A DNA stretch of 64,000 nucleotides. Origin: Eubacterium limosum (GTDB lineage Bacteria; Bacillota; Clostridia; Eubacteriales; Eubacteriaceae). The position numbers were made by a program, and so were the translations under genes. This document shows, in pieces, positions 24,621 through 32,266 of the stretch. The notes below the pieces were generated by a model that worked only from the letters and a program-made list of their open reading frames with translations, did not search any database and was not told where the DNA came from. The DNA lies in contig NZ_CP019962.1 in NCBI RefSeq assembly GCF_000807675.2, forward strand, positions 1,984,001 to 2,048,000, written 5' to 3'. Position 1 is the stretch's first letter. Every line of letters begins with the position of its first letter.

Positions 24621-24660
24621 AGGAGAGGCTACGGCAAAACGCCGCAGCCTCTCCTTTTTT
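24621..24660. terminator. Bidirectional terminator, CGGC hairpin family
   Basis: AGGAGAGGCT (24621-24630) pairs with AGCCTCTCCT (24646-24655), with an inner CGGC/GCCG, and TTTTTT follows on the plus strand. It separates the AI-2E gene from the convergent MmcQ gene, whose stop codon overlaps the T-run. Confidence 0.85.
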
Positions 24661-25025
24661 TAAGCTTCTATGATTTCGCGCTGTACTTTTTTGGGAAAGC
24701 TCTGCAGGACTGCCTCGTAGGCGTTGTCGAGCATTTTTCGGACCGTGTCCTCTGGCACGCCGCCTTCGAGGTAGAGCGTGTTCCAGTGGACTTTATTCAT
24801 ATAATAGCCTGGAATAACCGCGTCGGGATAGGCGGCCCGGAGGACCTGCCCTTCCTCGGGCGGCAGCTTCATGGTGATGATGGGATCGCCGTTTTTATGC
24901 TCCCCCATATAGGCGAACATTTTTCCGTGAAGCAGATATTTCATCGCCTCCCATTCGGTCTGCCAAACCTTCTCGACACCTTTTTTATCCAGACAATAGG
25001 CGTCGATCCAGGAAGCATTATTCAT
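24660..25025 (-). CDS. MmcQ/YjbR family protein
   Basis: 121 residues. The start at 25025 (MNNASWIDAY) has GGAGG upstream and overlaps the VOC stop by eight bases. The family pattern is clear: WQTEWEAMKYLLHGKMFAYMGEH, MKLPPEEGQVLRAAYPDAVIPGYYMNKVHWNTLYL. MmcQ/YjbR proteins adopt a CyaY-like fold; some are called DNA-binding but no molecular function is established. It is the last gene of an AraC-HhH-VOC-MmcQ operon. Confidence 0.85.
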   Translation of the reverse strand: MNNASWIDAYCLDKKGVEKVWQTEWEAMKYLLHGKMFAYMGEHKNGDPIITMKLPPEEGQVLRAAYPDAVIPGYYMNKVHWNTLYLEGGVPEDTVRKMLDNAYEAVLQSFPKKVQREIIEA

Positions 25026-25506
25026 TTGTTTCCTCCACCAGCTCTTTGGCCAGGAACCGAACATAGGGAAGCGGGCACATGGTGCGCTCGGCGGTCGCCT
25101 CAATGCTTAACCCCTGGGATAAAAACCGCTTGATCACCAATGAGAGAGGCTCTCCAACCTCGATAATGTGGTGATCAGGGTCATAAAAGCGGATCACCCG
25201 CTGTCCCCACGCTTGGGTAAACATTGGCCGTACCAGCGCGGCGCCCCAGCTTTCCAGAACCTTGAGAAATCCGTCCAGATCATCCTCTTCAAAGTACAGC
25301 TCCTTATCATTGCCGCCAAAGCAGACAGCATTTTCCGGTTTGTCGATGAATTCAAGCCAGGTTTCCTTTGTCTGGAGAGCCACGCCGCAGTCATAGCTGA
25401 CATTGACGCCCAGATCCATGGCAACCTTGAGTCCTAGTAGCTTTTCATAAAAAGCGCGAGATTTTTCCATATCGGATACGACAAGCATGAATGCATTATA
25501 TTTCAT
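25018..25506 (-). CDS. VOC (glyoxalase/bleomycin resistance) family protein
   Basis: 162 residues, ATG at 25506 after AGGAGA. The first ~115 residues form two paired beta-alpha-beta-beta-beta modules (MLVVSDMEKSRAFYEKLLGLKV, then IRFYDPDHHIIEVGE). The last ~45 residues (VIKRFLSQGLSIEATAERTMCP) are a helical extension often seen in VOC proteins of Firmicutes. Substrate unknown; family members isomerise glyoxal adducts or bind toxic drugs. Confidence 0.85.
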   Translation of the reverse strand: MKYNAFMLVVSDMEKSRAFYEKLLGLKVAMDLGVNVSYDCGVALQTKETWLEFIDKPENAVCFGGNDKELYFEEDDLDGFLKVLESWGAALVRPMFTQAWGQRVIRFYDPDHHIIEVGEPLSLVIKRFLSQGLSIEATAERTMCPLPYVRFLAKELVEETNE

Positions 25507-25516
25507 ATGATCTCCT

Positions 25517-25777
25517 TTACCGGTGGCGTCCGTCTTTCCAGTTCCACCATTTTAGTTTTTCAGGCTCATGCTCGGTGTTTTCAGCGAAGTAAACCGCCAG
25601 CCGGTAAACATAGAGAACGCACCGATCCAGCTGCTCACCCCTCTGCCGGCATTCCCGGATATACATCTCTTCAGGGTCTGCCCCTTTCAGAGAATCGACC
25701 GTGCTGTAACCAAGCTCCAGGAGATGCCTCTCCATATTTGAGCCAACGCCGGGAATGGTTTGTAAATCACTTTTCAC
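25517..25777 (-). CDS. Helix-hairpin-helix Cdd1-type protein
   Basis: 86 residues. The GTG at 25777 is used because AAGGAGG is eight bases upstream. The N-terminal DLQTIPGVGSNMERHLLELGY is a helix-hairpin-helix; DPEEMYIRECRQRGEQLDRCVLYVYRLAVYFA matches the Cdd1 family, named after the C. difficile pathogenicity locus flank. The family binds nucleic acid or ligands in an unknown way and often accompanies small housekeeping enzymes. It lies between AraC and VOC genes. Confidence 0.85.
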   Translation of the reverse strand: MKSDLQTIPGVGSNMERHLLELGYSTVDSLKGADPEEMYIRECRQRGEQLDRCVLYVYRLAVYFAENTEHEPEKLKWWNWKDGRHR

Positions 25778-25808
25778 GAGCAAAACCTCCTTGTCCTGTC
25801 ACTATAAA

Positions 25809-26636
25809 CTAAAATTTGTAGAATTCATTGTAAAAATCCGACATGTGGGCATAGTATTTTGTCGGGGATTCGCCGCAGACCATCTTAAAATCGTGGTTGA
25901 AATGCGATTGGTCATAGTAGCCCAGCGCGTGCGCGAGCTTTGTGAAAGCGATGGGGTCTTTTTCCATACGTTGCATGGCGAGGTTGATGCGGGTCAGCCG
26001 GGTAAAGGTTTTGTAACGCATTCCCAAGGCCTCGGTTATGAGGCGCTGAAGGTGGCGTTCAGAATATCCGATTTTTTCAGCCGCTGTGCTGACCGTGGCC
26101 TGGCAGTTGACATGCTTCAGAATGGTCGAAAGGGGCCTGGGATTGCCGGGCATTTCCGCTAAGGCGGTCAGGAGCAGTGTGTCAATCGCATTGCTGAGGT
26201 AAGCAGCCTTTTGGTTTTGCTCAAAGGCGTTCTTTATCCCAATGCTCAGGGAAGAGCATACGAGCTCAAGCGGTTCTCTGCGGTCTGTAAAATCCTTGAG
26301 GTTCAGCCCCAGAAGCCGGTTCGCGCCGCCGGGAAGGAACTCGATAAAAAAACGCAGGGGAATGCTTTCAGCGTCGCCGAAAACCACCACCGTTTTGGTG
26401 GTAGGGCCCCAGAAGCAGCCGGACAGATTTCTGCCATTATAAGAAAAAACAACACAGCCGCTGGCATCGGGGATCAGCGTCAGTTTTTCAGGAAGGTGGC
26501 TTTCGGGTTTTGCTCCCTGGGCGCAAAAGGTGTAATGCGCAATATAAGGCCTTAACAGTGGATGGGGCGCGATATACAGATGTGTGGGGGTGTGGGCCAG
26601 AATGGATAATTCCGACCGTTTTTCAGGCTGCTGCAT
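25809..26636 (-). CDS. AraC family transcriptional regulator
   Basis: 275 residues, ATG at 26636 after CAGGAGG. The N-terminal ~150 residues are a sensor domain (HPLLRPYIAHYTFCAQG, then FLPGGANRLLGL, as in AraC proteins with a DUF6597-like region). The C-terminal ~100 residues contain two helix-turn-helix motifs (STAAEKIGYSERHLQRLI and KLAHALGYYDQSHFNHDFKMVCGESPTKY). It heads the four-gene operon and is divergent from the MerR gene at 26785; it may control either. Inducer unknown. Confidence 0.9.
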   Translation of the reverse strand: MQQPEKRSELSILAHTPTHLYIAPHPLLRPYIAHYTFCAQGAKPESHLPEKLTLIPDASGCVVFSYNGRNLSGCFWGPTTKTVVVFGDAESIPLRFFIEFLPGGANRLLGLNLKDFTDRREPLELVCSSLSIGIKNAFEQNQKAAYLSNAIDTLLLTALAEMPGNPRPLSTILKHVNCQATVSTAAEKIGYSERHLQRLITEALGMRYKTFTRLTRINLAMQRMEKDPIAFTKLAHALGYYDQSHFNHDFKMVCGESPTKYYAHMSDFYNEFYKF

Positions 26637-26710
26637 GGTATTCCTCCTGTTGTAGTGAGTCCATTATACCTGAAATAACTTAAGTGTTCGATGATAAAAT
26701 AAAAAACGGC

Positions 26711-26758
26711 TTGACCTTGTCATCATGTCAAGGTATAAACTACAAATGAACCGGTTCA
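26711..26758 (+). promoter_or_regulatory. Promoter of the second MerR gene with two palindromes
   Basis: TTGACC (26711-26716), 17 bases, TATAAA (26734-26739). ACCTTG (26714-26719) and CAAGGT (26729-26734) form a dyad centred in the spacer, as at MerR operators. A perfect 12-bp palindrome, TGAACCGGTTCA, at 26747-26758 covers the likely start point. Confidence 0.65.
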
Positions 26759-26784
26759 GAAAATAAATGACACAGGAGGTAAGG

Positions 26785-27579
26785 ATGTTCACCATTGGAG
26801 AATTTTCAAAGTTGGGGCGTATCTCGCCGCGTATGCTCCGGTATTATGACGCCATGGGATTGCTTCGGCCCACCCGTATTGGTGAAAATGGCTACCGTTA
26901 TTACGATGCTGCGCAGCTGGAAACTCTGGCGGAGATCGAGACACTGAAGGACTACGGCTTCGCCCTGTCAGAAATCGGCGAGCTACTCACGCTGTCCGAG
27001 CAGGAGCTGGCTGTAAGGCTCCATCGGAGGAGACTGGCGGCCTATGATGAAATATATACCCTTAGGAAAAAGCTCCGTCAGATGGAGGACGCCATGATGA
27101 AAATGGAAAAATGTAATTTGTTAAAGGATCAGTATCACGTTATTGTAATGGAAACACCAGCGCAGCGGGTTTACGGTATTCGCCGGAAAATTAACATCAG
27201 CGAAACCGGGGACTTGTTTGATGAACTGTATAAAAAAGTCGATGAACTGGGCCTGACGCGTTGCGGCGCAGCACAGCAGGTTTATCTGGGTGAGGAATTC
27301 AGCTATGAAAGTATGGATATTGAGGCTCAGGTAGAAGTAAGCGGCGAACACCCGGACGTCAAAATCATACCGGCGCGCCTGTGTGTTGCCACTACCCATA
27401 TCGGCCCCTTTGAGGGCCTGCACAACGCTTATGACGCGATCTGTTCGTGGCTGGCCGAGCACCCTGAATATAGGGTAACCGGCCCCTCGGTTGAACGCTA
27501 CCTGAAGGATGTGGATATGGTTAAAAATGAGGAAGAGCTGGAAACAGGGATTTTATTTCCAGTGGAAAAGCTGCAGTAA
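26785..27579 (+). CDS. MerR family regulator with GyrI-like ligand-binding domain
   Basis: 264 residues, ATG at 26785 after CAGGAGG. The MerR DNA-binding part (1-70: MFTIGEFSKLGRISPRMLRYYDAMGLLRP and YRYYDAAQLETL) is followed by a coiled coil (about 75-110) and a GyrI/BmrR-like effector domain (about 118-264). It is monocistronic. No transporter is adjacent, so targets lie elsewhere or it only regulates itself. The overall design is shared with the protein at 19819-20640, but the two are clearly divergent. Confidence 0.9.
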   Translation: MFTIGEFSKLGRISPRMLRYYDAMGLLRPTRIGENGYRYYDAAQLETLAEIETLKDYGFALSEIGELLTLSEQELAVRLHRRRLAAYDEIYTLRKKLRQMEDAMMKMEKCNLLKDQYHVIVMETPAQRVYGIRRKINISETGDLFDELYKKVDELGLTRCGAAQQVYLGEEFSYESMDIEAQVEVSGEHPDVKIIPARLCVATTHIGPFEGLHNAYDAICSWLAEHPEYRVTGPSVERYLKDVDMVKNEEELETGILFPVEKLQ

Positions 27580-27583
27580 GCAA

Positions 27584-27620
27584 AAAGAGAAGATGCGGCG
27601 TTTCACCGTATCTTCTCTTT
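27584..27620. terminator. Bidirectional terminator, GATGCGGC hairpin family
   Basis: AAAGAGAAGAT (27584-27594) pairs with ATCTTCTCTTT (27610-27620), with inner CGG/CCG. A/T tracts on both sides serve the MerR gene and the convergent cupin gene. Confidence 0.8.
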
Positions 27621-27639
27621 AAACGTTCTTCTGGACTCT

Positions 27640-27978
27640 CTATACTTCAATTTTGTCGGCATGATCCATCCAGGGGCTGGTGGTGACCACAAACCGAACT
27701 GTTTCAGTGCCCTTATTTTCAAGGCAGTGGATTTCTCCCGGCTCCAGATGGATAAAATCACCAGCCGAGTAGGTACTTTCGGCATCATTTACCGTCATGG
27801 AGACAGTCCCCTCCAGTATATAAAAGTTTTCTTCCATGATCTCATGGTAATGGGGGGACACCACATTGCCAGACAGCAGTTTGACAATACCAAAATTTGA
27901 GGTGGGGCCCATCATCAGGTATTTTGGCCCGTGATCGCCGTGACGATACGCTTTTTCGTCTTCGTGAAGTGTGTACAT
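27640..27978 (-). CDS. Small cupin-domain protein
   Basis: 112 residues. The start at 27978 (MYTLHEDEK) is preferred because AAGGAAA is nine bases upstream. The single cupin fold shows the metal-binding motifs SPHYHEIMEENFYILEG (His, His, Glu) and PGEIHCLENKG. Its role may be sensing, isomerisation or dioxygenation; no partner gene shows the substrate. Confidence 0.8.
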   Translation of the reverse strand: MYTLHEDEKAYRHGDHGPKYLMMGPTSNFGIVKLLSGNVVSPHYHEIMEENFYILEGTVSMTVNDAESTYSAGDFIHLEPGEIHCLENKGTETVRFVVTTSPWMDHADKIEV

Positions 27979-28054
27979 AATCATTTTCCTTTCCGATGAA
28001 GTGATTCTATTATAAACCATAAAAGTAGGAACGGCAAATAAGCCTAAATTTAGC

Positions 28055-28083
28055 TTGACAGAAGCTTAGATTTATTATAGAAT
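28055..28083 (+). promoter_or_regulatory. Promoter of the T-box-controlled tryptophan synthase gene
   Basis: TTGACA (28055-28060), 17 bases, TAGAAT (28078-28083). Confidence 0.8.
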
Positions 28084-28089
28084 AGCACC

Positions 28090-28376
28090 AATCCAGAATA
28101 ATCAAAACGACGAACGAGAGAAGTAGGTAATGACGGGTGTATCCAGAGAGCCGCGGCAGGTGGAAATGCGGCAGCACAGAAATTACTGAATGGACTTGGG
28201 AGTGCGGTCTGAAACCATTAGGAAGTAGGCACCGACGGGAGCCCCATCCGTTATCAGCGGGGTGCATATGATGGTATGTAAAATGAGTGGGTGTGCTGTA
28301 AAGTAGCACATCAATTTGGGTGGTATCGCAGAAGTTACAGACTTTTGTCCCTTAGCGGGGGGCAAAAGTCTTTTTT
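28090..28376 (+). ncRNA. Tryptophan-specific T-box riboswitch
   Basis: The leader contains the stem I hallmarks AGTAGGTAATGACGG and CCAGAGAGCCGCGG, a specifier region CTGAA-TGG-ACTT with the Trp codon UGG at 28191-28193, and the T-box itself (TGGGTGGTATCGCAGAA, 28317-28333). A terminator, GACTTTTG (28340-28347) with CAAAAGTC (28363-28370) and six T, follows. Uncharged tRNA-Trp should stabilise the antiterminator and allow expression of the TrpB-like gene. The divergence of the T-box core from AGGGTGGNACCGCG is slight. Confidence 0.9.
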
Positions 28377-28417
28377 GATTATTTGGGCAAATTTAACATA
28401 CAGAAGGAGAAAAAATT

Positions 28418-29797
28418 ATGGCAAAAATACCCTACCGTTTCTATTTAAGTGAAGAGGATCTGCCAAAGCAGTGGTATAACCTGCGGGCAGATATGAAAGA
28501 GCAGCCAGATCCCCTGATTAACCCAGGCACCATGCAGCCCGCGGTGGAGTCCGACCTGTATCCCGTATTCTGTGAAAAGCTGGCACACCAGGAAATGGAT
28601 GGTGAAACCCGGTATTTCGATATCCCAGAGCCCGTTCAGGAAATGTACAGAATCTATCGTCCATCCCCGCTGATCCGGGCCTACAACCTGGAAAAAGCCC
28701 TGGATACCCCGGCCAAAATCTACTATAAATTTGAAGGTAACAATACCTCCGGCAGCCACAAGCTCAACTCAGCTATCGCCCAGGTGTATTATGCCAAGGA
28801 ACAGGGCATGACCAGTCTGACAACAGAGACCGGGGCCGGCCAGTGGGGGACAGCCCTCTCAGAGGCAAGCTCTTATTTCGATATCCCGCTGACCGTGTAT
28901 ATGGTGAAGGTTTCCTATGAACAAAAGCCCTTCAGGAAGGCTGTGATGCAGGTCTTTGACGGGAAGGTAGTGCCGAGCCCCAGTGAAACCACAGACATTG
29001 GTCGCAAAATTTTAGCAGAAAACCCGGGAACGACCGGGAGTCTTGGCTGCGCTATCTCCGAAGCTGTAGAAACCGCAGTTAAAACCGAAGGCTGCCGTTA
29101 TGTGCTGGGCTCTGTCCTCAATCAGGTGCTGCTGCATCAGTCCATCATAGGTCTTGAGAGTAAAAAAGCAATGGAGATCCTGGGAGAATACCCTGATATT
29201 GTCATTGGCTGTGCTGGCGGTGGTTCGAACCTCGGCGGTCTCATTGCGCCGTTTATGCAGGATAAGCTCACAGGTAAAGCCGATCCCAGAATCATTGCCG
29301 TCGAGCCCGCGTCCTGTCCGTCACTGACCCGCGGCCGCTACGCCTATGATTTCTGCGATACAGGCAAGATCACCCCGATGGCCAAGATGTATACCCTGGG
29401 CAGCGGTTTTATTCCATCGGCCAACCATGCCGGCGGCCTGCGCTACCACGGGATGTCTCCGATTTTATCCAAGCTGTACCACGACGGCTATATGGAAGCG
29501 ACCTCTGTAGAGCAGACCCGCGTGTTTGAAGCAGCGATTTATTTTGCAAAAAAAGAAACTATTCTGCCAGCGCCCGAATCTGCCCACGCCATCCGCGCCG
29601 CCATGGATGAAGCCCTGCGCTGCAAGGAAACCGGCGAAGCCAAGACCATCCTCTTTGGCCTGACCGGCACCGGCTATTTTGATATGACCGCCTACTCAGT
29701 CTATCTTGAAGGCAGAATGAACGACTATATCCCAAGCGATAAGGATCTGCAGAAAGGCTTTGACAGCCTGCCGAAAATCCCGGGGATTCAGGAGTAA
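28418..29797 (+). CDS. trpB: Tryptophan synthase beta-like protein (TrpB2 type)
   Basis: 459 residues, ATG at 28418 after AAGGAG. The PLP lysine lies in SGSHKLNSA and the phosphate-binding glycine loop in GCAGGGSNLGG. The length, the N-terminal extension (PYRFYLSEEDLPKQWYN) and lack of a neighbouring trpA mark the TrpB2 branch. TrpB2 enzymes condense indole with serine and may salvage free indole independently of an alpha subunit. A Trp-specific T-box controls it, so it is made when tryptophan is short. It is monocistronic, ended by a strong bidirectional terminator. Confidence 0.9.
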   Translation: MAKIPYRFYLSEEDLPKQWYNLRADMKEQPDPLINPGTMQPAVESDLYPVFCEKLAHQEMDGETRYFDIPEPVQEMYRIYRPSPLIRAYNLEKALDTPAKIYYKFEGNNTSGSHKLNSAIAQVYYAKEQGMTSLTTETGAGQWGTALSEASSYFDIPLTVYMVKVSYEQKPFRKAVMQVFDGKVVPSPSETTDIGRKILAENPGTTGSLGCAISEAVETAVKTEGCRYVLGSVLNQVLLHQSIIGLESKKAMEILGEYPDIVIGCAGGGSNLGGLIAPFMQDKLTGKADPRIIAVEPASCPSLTRGRYAYDFCDTGKITPMAKMYTLGSGFIPSANHAGGLRYHGMSPILSKLYHDGYMEATSVEQTRVFEAAIYFAKKETILPAPESAHAIRAAMDEALRCKETGEAKTILFGLTGTGYFDMTAYSVYLEGRMNDYIPSDKDLQKGFDSLPKIPGIQE

Positions 29798-29810
29798 AGC
29801 GAAAAATAAA

Positions 29811-29843
29811 AAAACTACCGTTATAGCTGACGGTAGTTTTTTT
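29811..29843. terminator. Bidirectional terminator
   Basis: ACTACCGT (29814-29821) pairs with ACGGTAGT (29830-29837), with an A-run before and seven T after, between convergent trpB and TetR genes. Confidence 0.85.
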
Positions 29844-29844
29844 G

Positions 29845-30516
29845 TTAAAGTAAAGCATGAATTTGCGAAAGGTCATGTTCGTTATTGAATTGTATTGCCA
29901 ATTCCTGACTGGCAATAATTTCATCTTCTGGTATATGAAGCAGTTTTCCCATATTTGAGGATAAATAGTTTGCGATATTCTCAATTGATATGTTTTTCAG
30001 CTTGCCCTCTGTGTATTTTTTGATTAACCGATTTCTACCACCCACTTCAAAAATTGAAGCCAGTTCTAATTGGTAACCCATTTTGGGAATACGGTAATCT
30101 CGTAAACACTGTGCTTTCATTCCCTTAAAAAAAAGAGCGAGGGGATCTTCAGTGACATCGCCTGAATACAGTGTCTCAGACATGATGACTTCACAATAAA
30201 ACTGTCGGGAATGTTGATCCTCTAACAAGTTTTTATAATATGGAATACTGGCAATAAAATGGGTTTGGAAAGCATTAAGATTACTTTCAGAATGCTGATC
30301 AATGTAGGCATTGATATTTGTAATATAATTATACAAAATGGTTGATGCGATTGACTCTTTTTTTGAGTAATGATACGTCAGTGTTCCTAATGCTATTTCT
30401 GCATCATCTGCAATATTCTGCATAAGTGTTTTATTATAGCCCTTTGTATAAAACAATTTTTTGGAACTTTCAATTATTTTTCTTTTAGTGATTTCTCCCT
30501 TTTTTTGTCCAGCCAT
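29845..30516 (-). CDS. TetR family transcriptional regulator
   Basis: 223 residues, ATG at 30516 after AGGAGAAG. The N-terminal helix-turn-helix (KTLMQNIADDAEIALGTLTYHYSKK, about 28-52) is followed by an all-helical ligand domain. It is divergent from the MFS-methyltransferase-corrinoid locus, whose promoter carries three GTAAAT half-sites, so it is the likely substrate-responsive repressor of that locus. Codon use is AT-richer than the 1-28 kb genes, like the rest of the 29.8-35.8 kb block. Confidence 0.85.
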   Translation of the reverse strand: MAGQKKGEITKRKIIESSKKLFYTKGYNKTLMQNIADDAEIALGTLTYHYSKKESIASTILYNYITNINAYIDQHSESNLNAFQTHFIASIPYYKNLLEDQHSRQFYCEVIMSETLYSGDVTEDPLALFFKGMKAQCLRDYRIPKMGYQLELASIFEVGGRNRLIKKYTEGKLKNISIENIANYLSSNMGKLLHIPEDEIIASQELAIQFNNEHDLSQIHALL

Positions 30517-30589
30517 AATCTTCTCCTAATTAACTGTATTTTTCCTGTTTGACTTATTATAACAGATAATGAAAAGTAAACGATACTAA

Positions 30590-30780
30590 AATAAAAGAAA
30601 ATAAGTAGGAGTATTTTTTATAAATCGTTTTTACTGATACAAATTTGTAATATAGTTGTATGTGATAATGCCTTATACGAATAATATATATATATATAAT
30701 AAAAAATACGAATTTTTATTTAAAATAAAATATAAAATACAATAAAAATTAAGTTATAAATAAAATATACGGAAAATAAC
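30590..30780. other. AT-rich intergenic stretch
   Basis: Part of a 443-base gap (30517-30959). It is over 80 percent A+T, with a TA dinucleotide run at about 30685-30698. I see no gene in it. Such a stretch may bend DNA or act as an upstream activating region for the promoter at 30790. Confidence 0.6.
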
Positions 30781-30781
30781 A

Positions 30782-30818
30782 GTAAATACTTGATATTTAC
30801 GGTAAATGGGATTATACT
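30782..30818 (+). promoter_or_regulatory. Promoter of the second methyltransferase locus with three GTAAAT half-sites
   Basis: TTGATA (30790-30795), 17 bases, TATACT (30813-30818). GTAAATA (30782-30788), TATTTAC (30794-30800) and GTAAAT (30802-30807) form two overlapping inverted repeats covering the -35 and spacer, a good site for the divergent TetR repressor. The leader then has a long-range repeat GAACACG (30828-30834)/CGTGTTC (30865-30871). Confidence 0.75.
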
Positions 30819-30959
30819 GTGAAAAAAGAACACGATTACAAAAATGAGGAAGCATTCATTAGAACGTGTTCATCCAGTACGTGCTGATTAAATGAAACTC
30901 AGGTAAAGTAGCTACTTACCAGAGCAAAACTAATAGGGAGGAATAACAGGGGGTAAAAA

Positions 30960-32234
30960 ATGACAAACCAAGAAATGAATTCAAACGACCAAAATAAACA
31001 GGAAAAAATTGGTTGGTACAGCTGGGTGGTTGCCCTGCTCTGCTTGTGCACCTATGCCGTTTCGTTTATATCCAGAAATATCTGGAGTACCGCTATTCCG
31101 GTAGCAGCTCCAGATTTAGGGATATCAATGACTCAGGCGGGGGGCTTAGTAACAGCATACTATGTCGGTTATGTTGCAATGAACTTTTTCTCAGGGTTCT
31201 TTGTAGACAAATTTGGGCCGCGAAAATCCTTGGCGGTATCTTCATTACTGACGGCAGTATTCACTTTGGCAATACCTTTTTCAAGAAGCTACACGATCTT
31301 ATTTATTTTAAGAGTTTTAGCTGGTATGGCCAGCGGGCCACTGTTTTCAGGCTGTGCCAAGATGAATTTGGGATGGTTTGATGATAAACGCAGAGCTACG
31401 GCCATGGGATTCATTATGACAGGTCCAGCTTTGGGGAATGTTATTGCATCAGGTGTATTTCCAAGTGTTATAACCGGCCAGGGATGGCAGATGGCTTTTA
31501 CCTATGGCGGTATTATCGCTTTGGTCGTTGCTGTTTTGTTTTTTATCTTTGCAAAAGAGAGAGGGGTCGCAAAGGCATCGGGATCAAGTGTACAGAAAAC
31601 GCCGGAGGAAAAACAAAAAGACCGGCAGGGGGCTTTTCGTATTTTGACAACCCGAACATTAATGCTGGCCACACTGGCACAGTTTTTGGCCATTGGTGCA
31701 AATAATGGCTTCACAACATGGATTATGAAATTCTTTGTCGATACGCAGGGATTTACACTGGCAGCCGCCGGAGGAATTTTTGCCGCATCTTCAGCAATGA
31801 AATTGTTTAGCGGTACGCTCTCAGGAATTGCGTCAGACCTACTGAAATCCAGGAAAAAAGTAGCGATTCTGTGTGGGGTCATTACCTGTATTACAGTAGT
31901 TTGTCTGACACAGTTCAAAGATACCGCGATTCTCTGGGTAATTATGTTGATTTATGGACTGTTCTCATCAGGTTTAGGGAATCCTGTCAACACTATGGCC
32001 ACAGAAACAGCTAAGGGCCCCTTTGCAGGGACTGTAATGGGAATTTATAATGCCTTGTGTCAATTGGGCTCTGTTGTATTTCCAGCTTTGCTGGGGATGC
32101 TTCTTGATATTGCCGGTGGAAGCTTCTTTGCGGTACTCATGGTAATCGCGGGTTCCTATCTTATCGCAGCGGTTTCAGCCGCGTGTATGAAGGAAACCTA
32201 TGGCAAGACCAGTGATGAGATTCAGGAAAAATAA
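30960..32234 (+). CDS. Major facilitator superfamily transporter
   Basis: 424 residues with twelve predicted membrane spans. The N-terminal half has the loop 2-3 motif DKFGPRKSLA, and LGWFDDKRRATAMG in loop 4-5 is typical of the anion:cation symporter/oxalate-formate-like branch. It is the first gene of the methyltransferase locus and probably imports the methylated substrate or exports the demethylated product; the SLC13 permease at the other end would do the opposite. Unlike an orphan drug exporter, it sits under the TetR-controlled promoter with the catabolic genes. Confidence 0.85.
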   Translation: MTNQEMNSNDQNKQEKIGWYSWVVALLCLCTYAVSFISRNIWSTAIPVAAPDLGISMTQAGGLVTAYYVGYVAMNFFSGFFVDKFGPRKSLAVSSLLTAVFTLAIPFSRSYTILFILRVLAGMASGPLFSGCAKMNLGWFDDKRRATAMGFIMTGPALGNVIASGVFPSVITGQGWQMAFTYGGIIALVVAVLFFIFAKERGVAKASGSSVQKTPEEKQKDRQGAFRILTTRTLMLATLAQFLAIGANNGFTTWIMKFFVDTQGFTLAAAGGIFAASSAMKLFSGTLSGIASDLLKSRKKVAILCGVITCITVVCLTQFKDTAILWVIMLIYGLFSSGLGNPVNTMATETAKGPFAGTVMGIYNALCQLGSVVFPALLGMLLDIAGGSFFAVLMVIAGSYLIAAVSAACMKETYGKTSDEIQEK

Positions 32235-32266
32235 TATTTTTCAAATAAAATGAGGAGGAAAATTTA

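Noticed and set aside
30683-30700. TA dinucleotide run as a phase-variable tract
   Set aside because: It lies over 100 bases upstream of the promoter and is short; no evidence that length changes matter.
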